Assembly (NCBI RefSeq): GCF_008107695.1 | Contig: NZ_VIRG01000053.1 | Location: forward strand, 124,001-188,000 | Origin: Stappia sp. BW2 | GTDB lineage: Bacteria > Pseudomonadota > Alphaproteobacteria > Rhizobiales > Stappiaceae | Length of the DNA stretch: 64,000 bases | Direction: 5' to 3' | Shown: positions 51,632-60,157 of the stretch, one piece after another | Layout of the letters: the number at the start of each line of letters is the position of its first letter | How positions within the stretch are numbered: the first letter of the stretch is position 1 | Translations under genes and position numbers: made by a program | The notes under the pieces: generated by a model | Databases searched by the model: none | What the model was told of the DNA's origin: nothing | What the model saw: the letters and a program-made list of their open reading frames with translations, nothing else

Positions 51632-54067
51632 ATGAATACCCACACTCAGGTTGTTGTCGTTGGCGGTGGCGTTGTCGGCTGCAGCGTTCTGTATCACCTG
51701 ACCAAGCTCGGCTGGAAAGACGTGACGCTAATCGAACGTGACGAACTGACTTCCGGGTCGTCCTGGCACGCGGCCGGCGGTTTTCACACCCTCAACGGCG
51801 ACCCAAACGTTGCCCAGCTGCAGAGCTACACCGTCGATCTCTACAAGGAGCTGGAGGAAATCTCGGGCCAGTCCTGCAGCCTGCATCTGACCGGCGGCGT
51901 CATGCTGGCCGACACGCCCGAGCGCATGGACTTCCTGCGTCTTGCCCAGGCCAAAGGACGCTATCTCGGCATGGATCTGGAGCTGATTTCCGTAGCCGAA
52001 GCCAAGAAGATGTTCCCACTTCTGGACGAGAAACACTTCATCGGCGCGCTCTGGGACCCGATCGAAGGCCATCTCGACCCCTCCGGCACCACCCATGCCT
52101 ATGCCAAGGCCGCCCGCATCAATGGCGCGACCGTCCTGCGCCACACCAAAGTGGAAGACCTGGTGCAAACGCCGGATGGCACCTGGGATGTCATCACCAA
52201 CAAGGGCACCATCCATGCCGAACATGTGGTCAACGCCGGTGGCCTGTGGGCGCGCGAATGCGGCCGCATGGTCGGTTTGGAGTTACCGGTGCTCGCCATG
52301 GAACACATGTACCTCCTGACCGATGAAATGGAGGAAGTGACGTCCCACAACGAAGCCACCGGCAAGGAACTGATCGGCGTGCTGGATTTCGGCGGCGAGA
52401 TCTACACCCGCCAGGAAGGCAAGGGCGTGCTGCTCGGCACCTATGAGCAGAACTGCCGCCCGTGGAGCCCGCGCCAGACCCCCTGGGACTTCGGCCATGA
52501 ACTGCTGGCGCCGGATCTCGACCGGATCGCGCCTGAACTGGAAGTCGGCTTCGAGCATTTCCCAGCCCTGCAGAAAGCCGGCATCAAGCAGATCATCAAC
52601 GGCCCCTTCACCTTCGCCCCGGACGGTAACCCGCTGGTCGGCCCTGTGCGCGGCCTGCGGAACTACTGGGTCGCCTGTGGTGTCATGGCCGGGTTCAGCC
52701 AGGGCGGCGGTGTCGGCCTGACGCTGGCCAACTGGATGATCAACGGCGACCCCGGCTACGACATCTGGGGCATGGATGTTGCCCGCTATGGCACCTGGGC
52801 AACGCTCTCCTATACCAATGCCAAGGTGCAGGAGAACTACCGCCGCCGGTTCCGGATCCGGTTCCCGAACGAGGAGCTGCCCGCAGGACGCCCGCACCAG
52901 ACCACACCGCTTTACGACAGGATGCTGGCGCAAGGCGCCGTCATGGGCGACAGCTGGGGCCTGGAAACCCCGCTGTGGTTCGCTCCGGATGGCGTGGAAG
53001 CCAGCGACGTCGTTTCCTATCACCGCTCCAACGATTTTGAGCACATCGGTGCCGAGTGCCGCGCCGTGCGCGAGAGTGTCGGCGTGACCGAAACCGCCAA
53101 CTTCGCCAAATATGAGATTACCGGGTCAGGCGCGGAAAGCTTCCTGTCGCTTTTGATGACCAACACCATGCCGAAGATCGGCCGCATCGTTCTGACGCCG
53201 ATGCTGAACGAGAACGGCAAGCTGATCGGTGACTTCACCATCGCCCGGGCCAGCGAGCAGACGTTCTACATGTGGGGCTCGTCCCAGGCAGAGATCTATC
53301 ACATGCGCTGGTTCGAGAAACACCTACCCGAGGATGGCTCGGTGACGATCCGTGCGATCAATCTCGGCTGGGTTGGTCTGTCCATCGCCGGCCCGAATTC
53401 ACGCAAGGTTCTTGAGAAGGTTACCGGCGAGGATGTCTCGGGCGAAGCCTTCCGCTTCATGGACTTCCGCGAAATGGACGTCGCCAATGCGCCCTGCAAG
53501 GTCAACCGCATCACCTACACGGGCGACCTCGGCTACGAGATCTGGATGGCACCGGAGTATCAACGCCAGGTCTATGATGCCCTGATGACGGCAGGGGCCG
53601 AATTCAACATCGTCAACTTCGGCATGCGCGCTCTGCTCTGTCTCAGGCTGGAAAAGAACTTCGGCACCTGGTTCCGCGAATTCCGCCCGATCTACGGTCC
53701 ATTCGAAGCCGATCTCGGCCGTTTCGTGAAACTGTCCAAGGACGCTTTCATCGGCAAGGACGCAGCCCAGAAGGAATTCGACGAAGGACCGAAGCGCCTG
53801 CGCGTCAGCTTCGTGGTCGACGCTTCGGACGCCGACGTCATGGGCGATGAGCCTGTCTGGCACGACGGCAAGGTGATCGGCTGGGTGACTTCCGGCGGCT
53901 ATGCCCATTACCTGCGCAAATCCCTTGCCCAAGGGTATATTCCGGCGGACCTGGCAACAAACACACAGGAAAGTGCTTTCGAGATCGAAATCCTCGGCGA
54001 GCGCCGCAAGGCCATCATCATCAGCGAACCGCTGTTCGACCCGAAAGCCGAACGCATGCGCATGTGA
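51632..54067 (+). CDS. Dimethylglycine/sarcosine dehydrogenase-like FAD protein with GcvT domains
   Basis: This 811-residue flavoprotein has an N-terminal FAD domain (VVVVGGGVVGCSVLYHL, GGGVVG 11-16). The SGSSWHAAG motif follows, whose His46 is the expected covalent FAD attachment. Then come the FAO_M linker and C-terminal aminomethyltransferase domains (about 430-810, with VNRITYTGDLGYEIWMAPEYQRQVYDAL and GWVTSGGYAHYLRKSLAQGYI). Such enzymes oxidatively demethylate dimethylglycine or sarcosine and pass the C1 unit to tetrahydrofolate. ATG 51632 follows CGGAGCAGATTGC. It is co-directional with the MttB-like gene, and together they suggest stepwise methyl removal from a betaine-type compound. 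Confidence 0.9.
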   Translation: MNTHTQVVVVGGGVVGCSVLYHLTKLGWKDVTLIERDELTSGSSWHAAGGFHTLNGDPNVAQLQSYTVDLYKELEEISGQSCSLHLTGGVMLADTPERMDFLRLAQAKGRYLGMDLELISVAEAKKMFPLLDEKHFIGALWDPIEGHLDPSGTTHAYAKAARINGATVLRHTKVEDLVQTPDGTWDVITNKGTIHAEHVVNAGGLWARECGRMVGLELPVLAMEHMYLLTDEMEEVTSHNEATGKELIGVLDFGGEIYTRQEGKGVLLGTYEQNCRPWSPRQTPWDFGHELLAPDLDRIAPELEVGFEHFPALQKAGIKQIINGPFTFAPDGNPLVGPVRGLRNYWVACGVMAGFSQGGGVGLTLANWMINGDPGYDIWGMDVARYGTWATLSYTNAKVQENYRRRFRIRFPNEELPAGRPHQTTPLYDRMLAQGAVMGDSWGLETPLWFAPDGVEASDVVSYHRSNDFEHIGAECRAVRESVGVTETANFAKYEITGSGAESFLSLLMTNTMPKIGRIVLTPMLNENGKLIGDFTIARASEQTFYMWGSSQAEIYHMRWFEKHLPEDGSVTIRAINLGWVGLSIAGPNSRKVLEKVTGEDVSGEAFRFMDFREMDVANAPCKVNRITYTGDLGYEIWMAPEYQRQVYDALMTAGAEFNIVNFGMRALLCLRLEKNFGTWFREFRPIYGPFEADLGRFVKLSKDAFIGKDAAQKEFDEGPKRLRVSFVVDASDADVMGDEPVWHDGKVIGWVTSGGYAHYLRKSLAQGYIPADLATNTQESAFEIEILGERRKAIIISEPLFDPKAERMRM

Positions 54068-54201
54068 GCGCTTGGTCTGGCCGGGCAACCCTGCCCTGCC
54101 TCACTCCGCCCCGGGGTAACTCCTGCCGGAACACAGGCTGAAGTCTGTCATTGATTTGCGTGCTGGGGGCTATCCAAACACGTCCTGAGCCTCGTCCTCA
54201 C

Positions 54202-54310
54202 GATCTCATCGCGTGGAGGCGCATTGCGCCATATCGAAGGATAGGCGGCGACCTCCGAAGCAAGCGGCCCATCCGTCGAGACGCGCGCAAGCGCGCTCCT
54301 CAGGATGAGG
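54202..54310. repeat. Intergenic inverted repeat, family 1, copy D
   Basis: The left half is diverged (GATCTCATCGCGTGGAGG...ATATCGAAGGAT). The right half is well kept (CCCATCCGTCGAGACG...GCTCCTCAGGATGAGG). Its right half belongs to the first unit of the tandem duplication. Confidence 0.75.
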
Positions 54311-54877
54311 CTGAGGCGGTGGTCTTGGATTGGGACTATCGAGTGTCGGAAGATGGATTTCCGGCAGGATCGCTCGGATAAACCGGTCCATCGCTCGCTC
54401 AGAACCTGCGTATCACAAGCCTAACGGTTCAACAGGCTAAAACCGGGAACACGCTCACCCGACAAGGATGCGCGCCGTCCTTTCCTCATCCCAATCTGAA
54501 TTCCGCTCCCCGCGACCTCATCCTGAGGAGGTGCGAAGCGCCGTCTCGAAGACAATCTCAACAGATAAGGATAGGTGGCGACCTCCAGAGCAAGCGGCCT
54601 GTCCTTCGAGACGCGCGCAAGCGCGCTCCTCAGGATGAGGCGGAGGTCTTGGATAGGGAGTATCGAGTGTCCGAAGATGGGTTGCGGGCAGGAACGCTCG
54701 GATCAACCGGTCCATCGCTCGCTCAGAACCTGCGTGTCACAAGCCTAACGGTTCAACAGGCTAAAACCGGGAACACCCTCACCCGACAAGGATGCGCGCC
54801 GTCCTTTCCTCATCCCAATCTGAATTCCGCCCCCCACGACCTCATCCTGAGGAGGTGCGAAGCGCCGTCTCGAAGGA
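54239..54877. repeat. Tandem direct duplication, period about 324-330 bp
   Basis: Unit 1 (54239-54553) and unit 2 (54569-54877) align along their length. From 54381 to 54514 against 54705 to 54838 I count only about four differences in some 135 bases. A 6-bp indel near 54312 explains the period change from 330 to 324. Each unit carries the right half of one family 1 element and the left half of the next, so recombination between repeat copies is the likely origin. The high identity means it is recent. Confidence 0.85.
54515..54640. repeat. Intergenic inverted repeat, family 1, copy E
   Basis: Outer arms ACCTCATCCTGAGGAG and CTCCTCAGGATGAGG are intact. The middle reads GTCTCGAAG...CTGTCCTTCGAGACG with a short insertion. 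It spans the junction of the tandem duplication. Confidence 0.8.
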
Positions 54878-54945
54878 TGGGCGGCAAGCGCCAGTGCAAT
54901 TGGTCCATCCTTGGAGTCGGGCTTCCAGCCCTCTTCAGGATGAGG
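54839..54945. repeat. Intergenic inverted repeat, family 1, copy F
   Basis: The left half (ACCTCATCCTGAGGAGG...GTCTCGAAGGATGGGC) is identical in form to copy E. The right half is diverged (GGTCCATCCTTGGAGTCGGG...CTCTTCAGGATGAGG). Confidence 0.8.
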
Positions 54946-55036
54946 CTTTCAGGGGATGGTGCAGACCTGTCGTGTGGCAGCGGCAAACCGACGGGACGAG
55001 CCTAACAGACCACACTCACAGACCGGCTCTCGACGT

Positions 55037-55345
55037 TTACTTCAGCCGAATGATTTTCGCACCGAGCGCCCGCGCGTAGTCGCTCTGGTTGGCGAACATC
55101 ATCACGTTGGTTTCGGTCACTTCGGTCTGCTTCAGTTCCAGCGGCGTCTTGCCGCCCGGATTGACGATCACCTTGCGGGTCGGCGGCAGGCCGCGGAAGA
55201 CCAGCACACCGGCTTCCTTGGTGACGATGGCGCCGTAGGGTTCGTCATGGACAATGCGCGTCGTGCCGCTTTCGGCCTGTGCCGCGGCCCCAAGGGCGAT
55301 GCTCATGCCGGCCGCGGCCAGCAGGGTTTTGCAGAAAGAATGCAT
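55037..55345 (-). CDS. Small secreted protein, unknown function
   Basis: The 102-residue protein has a clear signal peptide (MHSFCKTLLAAAGMSIALGAAAQA, cleaved before ESGTTR), leaving about 78 mature residues. I recognise no domain. The mature part has VFRGLPPTRKVIVNPGGKTPLELKQTEVTETNVMMFANQSDYARALGAKIIRLK, which reads like a small beta-rich periplasmic protein. The start at 55345 is chosen for the signal peptide; an earlier start at 55378 would add 11 residues. It is monocistronic, with a weak GAGACG ribosome-binding site. Confidence 0.65.
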   Translation of the reverse strand: MHSFCKTLLAAAGMSIALGAAAQAESGTTRIVHDEPYGAIVTKEAGVLVFRGLPPTRKVIVNPGGKTPLELKQTEVTETNVMMFANQSDYARALGAKIIRLK

Positions 55346-55467
55346 GACACGTCTCGCTGTTAACGCTTCATTTACCATGAATCGTAACCGCTCGTTAACT
55401 TTTGCGCCAGAGCTTCTGCGGGTTTGTCCCGTAAAACGGCATTTATGGTTAACGCACGCGACGACCG

Positions 55468-56370
55468 TCAGGCAGAGACGCCGTGGCTGAGATCCTTGAA
55501 GCTATCGGCGACATGTTTGGCAAAAGCGTGTGTGGCCTTTCCCGCGTGGGCTCGCTCGGCCATAAGGATGTGGTAGTCGCCGATCTCCGGCAGGCCATGC
55601 CGTTCGTCCAGCGCCATCAAGGGGGCTTCAACAACGCTTGCCGGAAAGGGAGCTACCGCAAGGTCTGCCAGCAGCGCGGCTTCCTGACCGGCGCTGTGAA
55701 AGCTTGTGTAGGACACACGATAGGGCTTCTGGGCATCGTCCAGCGCAACCCGTGCGGCCCTGCGCCAGGGGCACCCGGGCGTGGAAACGGCAAGCGGCAG
55801 CGGATCGCGCTCGTAGGCGATACCGCCTTCCAGCCCCACCCAGACCAGAGGCTCGGTAAAGACGATTTCCCCGCCCCGCGCCAGCGCAGTGCCTGGACGG
55901 GCGGTAAAGAGCGCCAGGTCCAGCTCTCCTTTTTTCACCTTCTCATCCAGCATCGGACTGCCTTCCAGATGCACATCCACATTCACACCGGGGTGGGAGC
56001 GCGCAAAGCGCGACAGGATGTTGGGCAGAAACCTTGTGCCGAAATCCGACGGCGCCCCGAACCGCACCTCACCTTCCACCTCTGGAGATAGAAACAGGGA
56101 GACAGCTTCCTCGTTCAGCATCAGGATTCGCCGGGCATATCCCAGCAAAGCCTCGCCCTCCGGAGTCATACGTACTGTGCGCCCTTCGCGTGCAAAAACC
56201 GCGACACCGAGCATCGTTTCAAGTTTTTTGATCTGCATTGACACTGCCGAAGGCGTGCGCCCTACAAGCTCGGAAGCCTTTGAAAAACTTGACGTTTCTG
56301 CAATCACCAGAAAGGTCCGGTAAAGGTCCAGGTCGATAAGTGGCATGCCGCTGCCGGGCAGCTTTTCCAT
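55468..56370 (-). CDS. LysR-family transcriptional regulator
   Basis: The regulator of about 300 residues has an N-terminal helix-turn-helix (DLYRTFLVIAETSSFSKASELVGRTPSAVSMQIKKLETMLGVAVFAREGRTVRMTPEG, about 13-70) and a LysR substrate-binding domain (EGEVRFGAPSDFGTRFLPNILSRFARSHPGVNVDVHLEG onward). The frame is open far upstream, but only the part from ATG 56370 (or 56346) looks like a LysR protein, and neither start has a strong ribosome-binding site. The closest divergent gene is the small frame at 56539, so the target is unknown. Confidence 0.85.
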   Translation of the reverse strand: MEKLPGSGMPLIDLDLYRTFLVIAETSSFSKASELVGRTPSAVSMQIKKLETMLGVAVFAREGRTVRMTPEGEALLGYARRILMLNEEAVSLFLSPEVEGEVRFGAPSDFGTRFLPNILSRFARSHPGVNVDVHLEGSPMLDEKVKKGELDLALFTARPGTALARGGEIVFTEPLVWVGLEGGIAYERDPLPLAVSTPGCPWRRAARVALDDAQKPYRVSYTSFHSAGQEAALLADLAVAPFPASVVEAPLMALDERHGLPEIGDYHILMAERAHAGKATHAFAKHVADSFKDLSHGVSA

Positions 56371-56538
56371 AGCGTTGGTATTCCGGTGCTTCAGATCAAT
56401 TTTTTTGAACGAATGGATGAATACTATTCGATTGATTGAACCGCAAGACCCGCCCATACAGCAAGCAAGCGGCCTCGTCTTCAGGCAGTGGCCCGCGCTT
56501 TCTTGATACAACCGAACCAACTCAGGATTGGCAACGCC

Positions 56539-56667
56539 ATGACCTATCTCGCACAAGCCCTCGGCGCTACTCTCATGGGTGTCGTCCATGGACTCTCCCC
56601 GGCAGAACTGGCTCGCATGAACCGAGCCCTGCAACAGCGCGAAGCCCAGAAGCCGAAGACACGCTGA
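56539..56667 (+). CDS. Very small protein, unknown function
   Basis: This 42-codon frame starts with ATG 56539 after CAGGATTGG and encodes MTYLAQALGATLMGVV...QKPKTR. It has a hydrophobic first half (about 4-16), then a charged, Arg/Gln-rich helix (SPAELARMNRALQQREAQ). It is divergent from the LysR gene and convergent with the PhnD-like gene. Codon use agrees with its neighbours, but I recognise no family, so this is a tentative gene. Confidence 0.45.
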   Translation: MTYLAQALGATLMGVVHGLSPAELARMNRALQQREAQKPKTR

Positions 56668-56745
56668 TCTGACGATCGGATTGAGTGTCGTTTGTCGGCC
56701 AAAGGCCGGCAATCAGGCATCGGTCCCAGGTATCGGAAACCAGCG

Positions 56746-57573
56746 TCAAGCCAGCTCGGGATAGCCGCGTTCGGTTGCCTCGGCTTCCATGTGCAAGATC
56801 ACCGAATAATCGTCCGCAGACAGTTTTGAAAAGCCGTGAATGCCAAGGCGTTCGCGGCTTTTTTGCGTTTCAGGTGCGGTGAACACCTCGGCAACGGCCT
56901 CGGCAATACCGCCGTGTTCCGCATCGCTGAAGCGGCGGGACGTGATCAGCGGCAATCCCGGTGCGGATGCGGTTCGTGCTAGCGGGCGAACTTGCGCTGC
57001 CAATTCTGGCACCTCCCGGCAAGACAGATCCCAGCAGATTGCGTCGATGGAGGCAATGTCGGCCTTGCCGTCTGCAACAGCCTTCAACGATGCCAGATGG
57101 CTGCCGCTCTCACTCACATCTGAAAAGAAGCATCCGCCGTTTTCAATCTGCGCCACCGCATGACGAAAGGCGTTCATGCCCGACTGACTGTCCGGACCGT
57201 TGAAGACCGCCCGCTTTCCGCGCAAGTCTTCCAGGGTCTGATGGGCGCTGTCGCGCTTGACGATAAGCTGGCTGCAATAGCGCGGGCCATCACATCCTTC
57301 GGCATCATAATGCGGCGTCCCAACCAGCCTGACCTTGCCTGAAAGCGCATGGGTCAACGGGTAGCCGCAGGTTTGCGACAGGAGAAGTTCCGGATCTGTC
57401 CAGGCCTCCACAAGGCTCTTCCCCTCCGGCCAGGGCCGGATGTTGTGCTCGGTAAGATTCAATGCACGGCAAAGCGCGTTCTGAAGCGCACCTTCAAGAT
57501 CCCGCGTCGCGTCGCGCACTTCCGGCCAGTCATACATCGGCAGCCGGACTGCGAGAAAAGAACGCTCGCTCAA
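56746..57573 (-). CDS. PhnD-like phosphate/phosphonate-binding domain protein without signal peptide
   Basis: The 275-residue protein matches the periplasmic phosphonate-binding (PhnD, Phosphonate-bd) fold. Segments seen are LLLSQTCGYPLTHAL, YCSQLIVKRDSAHQTLEDLRGKRAVFNGPDSQSGMNAFRHAV, SGSHLASLKAVADGKADIASIDAICWD and LPLITSRRF. Yet the N terminus (SERSFLAVRLPMYDWPEV) has no signal peptide, so it seems cytoplasmic, and no permease or ATPase is nearby. TTG 57573 is used since it overlaps the desaturase stop (TTGA) and AAAAGGCGG precedes it; ATG 57537 is the alternative. Translational coupling to a desaturase is unusual. Confidence 0.75.
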   Translation of the reverse strand: MSERSFLAVRLPMYDWPEVRDATRDLEGALQNALCRALNLTEHNIRPWPEGKSLVEAWTDPELLLSQTCGYPLTHALSGKVRLVGTPHYDAEGCDGPRYCSQLIVKRDSAHQTLEDLRGKRAVFNGPDSQSGMNAFRHAVAQIENGGCFFSDVSESGSHLASLKAVADGKADIASIDAICWDLSCREVPELAAQVRPLARTASAPGLPLITSRRFSDAEHGGIAEAVAEVFTAPETQKSRERLGIHGFSKLSADDYSVILHMEAEATERGYPELA

Positions 57574-58505
57574 GACACCGCCTTTTCCGCGACGGGAAAG
57601 GCGCTTGTTTCCTTGTGTTTGATCGGGTGCACGACGGGCTCCTTCACCTTGAAAAGATATTGTCTGGCCAACTGGAAGTAGCTGGAAAAGACATAGCCGC
57701 CGTTCCGCTCGTGCCATTGGGTTCGCGCAGCCCGATAAAGCGACGGCAGACGATACCAGGGCGCGCGCGGGTTGGCATGGTGAACGACATGGAGATTATT
57801 GTTCAAAAACAGCAGCGAGAACACCGGGCAGAACTCGACGATGATGGATCGCGCTTCGGCCTTCTCATGCGCCCGGTGCTCCGCATAGGTGCGCAGCATC
57901 AAGAGGCTCATCCCCGGATAGGCGACACCGAGGGCGTAAAGCCAGAACGGCATGCCGCCGACCAGAGTGACAAAGGCGACCACCGGCACCAGACCGGCGG
58001 CATGATGCGCCCAGGCCCGCATGACCGCCCTGTCCCCCGCCAGCATCATCCGGATTTCCGCCCCGACGAAACCGGTCACGGAAACCGCCGGACCGATCAG
58101 CAACCTGCCGATCAGCGTGTTGTTGATCGTCAGCACCAGTTGGATCGGACGCGGGAGCTTCTGCCAGTCAGCCCAGGCAAGATAGAAGCTTTCCGGGTCG
58201 TCATAGGGGTCCGTCAGCCGGTCGTTGTTGTGATGGCGAAGGTGAAGAGACTTGAAGCGGCGATACGGCACGCACAGGCCGAAGGAACAGTAGACAAGGG
58301 CCTCGTTGAGCCCTGGCCTGCGCGTTGGGTGTCCGTGCAGCACCTCATGCTGCAAAGAGGATTGCAGAGTGACCAGGATCGCCCCCAGGGGGCAGACCAC
58401 CAAAGGACCAAGCTCGGAATAGAACCCGATCACCAAAACCCAGGCCAACGAGGTGGCCAGAACAAGGGCCAGTGTCGGCCACTCGCAGAATGTCGCGCGC
58501 GGCAA
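57570..58505 (-). CDS. Membrane fatty acid desaturase
   Basis: This protein of about 311 residues is an integral-membrane di-iron desaturase. The histidine boxes are QHEVLHGHP, LHLRHHNND and NNLHVVHHANP, with membrane helices at about 10-50 and 140-200. It introduces a double bond into an acyl chain, or acts as a related hydroxylase/ketolase. The start is uncertain: TTG 58505 has TTTGGAGATTTCC before it, whereas TTG 58538 would add 11 residues with no ribosome-binding site. Its stop overlaps the PhnD-like start. It is divergent from the flavoprotein gene at 58791, across an AT-rich 285-bp region. Confidence 0.87.
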   Translation of the reverse strand: MPRATFCEWPTLALVLATSLAWVLVIGFYSELGPLVVCPLGAILVTLQSSLQHEVLHGHPTRRPGLNEALVYCSFGLCVPYRRFKSLHLRHHNNDRLTDPYDDPESFYLAWADWQKLPRPIQLVLTINNTLIGRLLIGPAVSVTGFVGAEIRMMLAGDRAVMRAWAHHAAGLVPVVAFVTLVGGMPFWLYALGVAYPGMSLLMLRTYAEHRAHEKAEARSIIVEFCPVFSLLFLNNNLHVVHHANPRAPWYRLPSLYRAARTQWHERNGGYVFSSYFQLARQYLFKVKEPVVHPIKHKETSAFPVAEKAVS

Positions 58506-58790
58506 GGAAATCTCCAAATGTTTGAAAAATCGGCGCAAACCGAATCGAACAACTCAACTGTGCGCGCTGGGTATCGTCAGAACAATTTGAGACTTGGGAA
58601 CAAATTCTACGTTATTTCTCAAATTCATCATCATGTTCTTAATTATAAACATATGATGATTTTCCAAAAGAGATTGTTGCCTTTCCGGCAAACTGGATGA
58701 CCGGTTCGGAACATCAATTGGCGGTTTTGCTGCTAGACAAGAAAGCGGCTGTCCTCTGTTCTGGACGAAACGCCGGAAGGAAGGACAGTC

Positions 58791-60113
58791 ATGCCAACAC
58801 CGAACGAAACGCCGAACCATCATGACGTGATTATCATCGGCGCCGGCATTATCGGCTGCGCGATTGCCCTGTCGCTTACGCGCAAGGGCTACAAGACGCT
58901 GAATGTCGACGCGTTACCGGCCGCCGGCTATGGCTCCACCTCCAGCTCTGCCGCGGTGGTCCGCACCTATTATTCCACACGCGATGGCACCGCCATGGCC
59001 CTTGAAGGCTATCACGACTGGAAGAACTGGCAGGACTATCTGGGGGCCGAAGACGCCGGTGCTCTGGCCCATTTCATCGAAACCGGAACCCTGGTGATGA
59101 AAACGGCGTCCGATAACTACCAGAAACATGTTCTGGAACATGCCGATGCGCTTGGCATCCCCTATGAGCACTGGTCGGCTGACCGCATCACGCAGGAACT
59201 TCCAGGCTACAATCTGAATTGCTTCGCCCCGGCCAAGACCATGGCAGACGACGACTTCGGCATGCCGACCGGCGGCGCGCTTCAGGGCGGTGTCTTCTTT
59301 CCGGCAAGCGGTTATATCGACGATCCGCAGATTGCCGCCCGCAATCTGAAGGACGCGGCTGCGAAGCTTGGCGCCCAGTTCCGCTTCAAGACCAAAATCG
59401 TCAAGATCCCCGTGGAGAACAACCGTGTTACCGGCGTGGTTTGTGAAAGCGGAGAACACCTTCCGGCAGGGATCGTCATCAATGTGGCCGGTCCGCATTC
59501 CGGCAAGGTGAATCTGCTTCTCGAAGGGGAAACCGGGCTCAGGATCGGCCATCGTCCGCTGCGCCAGGAAGTGGTCCAGATCGCTCCGCCGGAAAGCCTC
59601 AAATACTCCCGCGAAGGCCTGATTGTTTCCGACAACGACATCTCGGTCTACGTCAAACCGGGCGGTGGCGGCCAGTTGATGATCGGCAGCCAGAACCCGA
59701 CCTGCGATCCGCATCTTGAAGAAGATCCTGACGATTTTGCCATGGACCTCACCGACCGCGGCCTCACCTATGCTTACCGCTACTCCCAGCGCGTTCCGGA
59801 ACTGGGCGTCTCCCAGCACCCGGTTGGCGTGGCAGCGCTCTATGACGCCACGGACGACTGGCTGCCGGTCTACGACCGGACCGACGTCGACGGCTATTAC
59901 CTGGCCATCGGCACCAGCGGCAACCAGTTCAAGAACGCAACCGTTGCCGGACGCCTGATGGCCGACCTGATCGGCTACTGCGAAGCCGGCAACGACCACG
60001 ACGCCCAGCCACTGCAATTCAAGCTGCAGCATGTCGCCCACACGCTCAACACGGCCACATTCTCCCGCAAGCGCGCGCTGACGAAGGAAAGTTCATTCTC
60101 GGTGTTGGGGTAG
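58791..60113 (+). CDS. FAD-dependent oxidoreductase (DAO/sarcosine-oxidase-like)
   Basis: The 440-residue protein has the DAO fold: DVIIIGAGIIGCAIALSLTRKGYKTLNVD with GAGIIG at 17-22, STSSSAAVVRTYYSTRDG, QIAARNLKDAAAKLGAQFRFKTKI, and the C-terminal GYYLAIGTSGNQFKNATVAGRLMADLI that closes the FAD site. Enzymes of this family oxidise sarcosine, glycine, proline-type or other secondary amines. The window's betaine-related genes make a methylated amine attractive, but this is inference. GGAAGGAAGGACAGTC precedes the ATG. It stands alone, divergent from the desaturase. Confidence 0.87.
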   Translation: MPTPNETPNHHDVIIIGAGIIGCAIALSLTRKGYKTLNVDALPAAGYGSTSSSAAVVRTYYSTRDGTAMALEGYHDWKNWQDYLGAEDAGALAHFIETGTLVMKTASDNYQKHVLEHADALGIPYEHWSADRITQELPGYNLNCFAPAKTMADDDFGMPTGGALQGGVFFPASGYIDDPQIAARNLKDAAAKLGAQFRFKTKIVKIPVENNRVTGVVCESGEHLPAGIVINVAGPHSGKVNLLLEGETGLRIGHRPLRQEVVQIAPPESLKYSREGLIVSDNDISVYVKPGGGGQLMIGSQNPTCDPHLEEDPDDFAMDLTDRGLTYAYRYSQRVPELGVSQHPVGVAALYDATDDWLPVYDRTDVDGYYLAIGTSGNQFKNATVAGRLMADLIGYCEAGNDHDAQPLQFKLQHVAHTLNTATFSRKRALTKESSFSVLG

Positions 60114-60157
60114 AGTTTCCGATTATCAAACCTCACTCAGGCCACTCATCCCAATCA

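Larger units (their letters stand above)
54068..55036. other. Repeat-filled intergenic region, no genes
   Basis: This 969-bp stretch between the DMGDH-like gene and a small secreted-protein gene consists mostly of family 1 inverted repeats and a tandem duplication of about 324 bp. Frames inside follow the repeats and are not credible genes. Confidence 0.75.

Noticed and set aside
54151..55079. Short open frames within the repeat region after the DMGDH-like gene
   Set aside because: They follow the repeat units, duplicate each other and lack protein-like composition.
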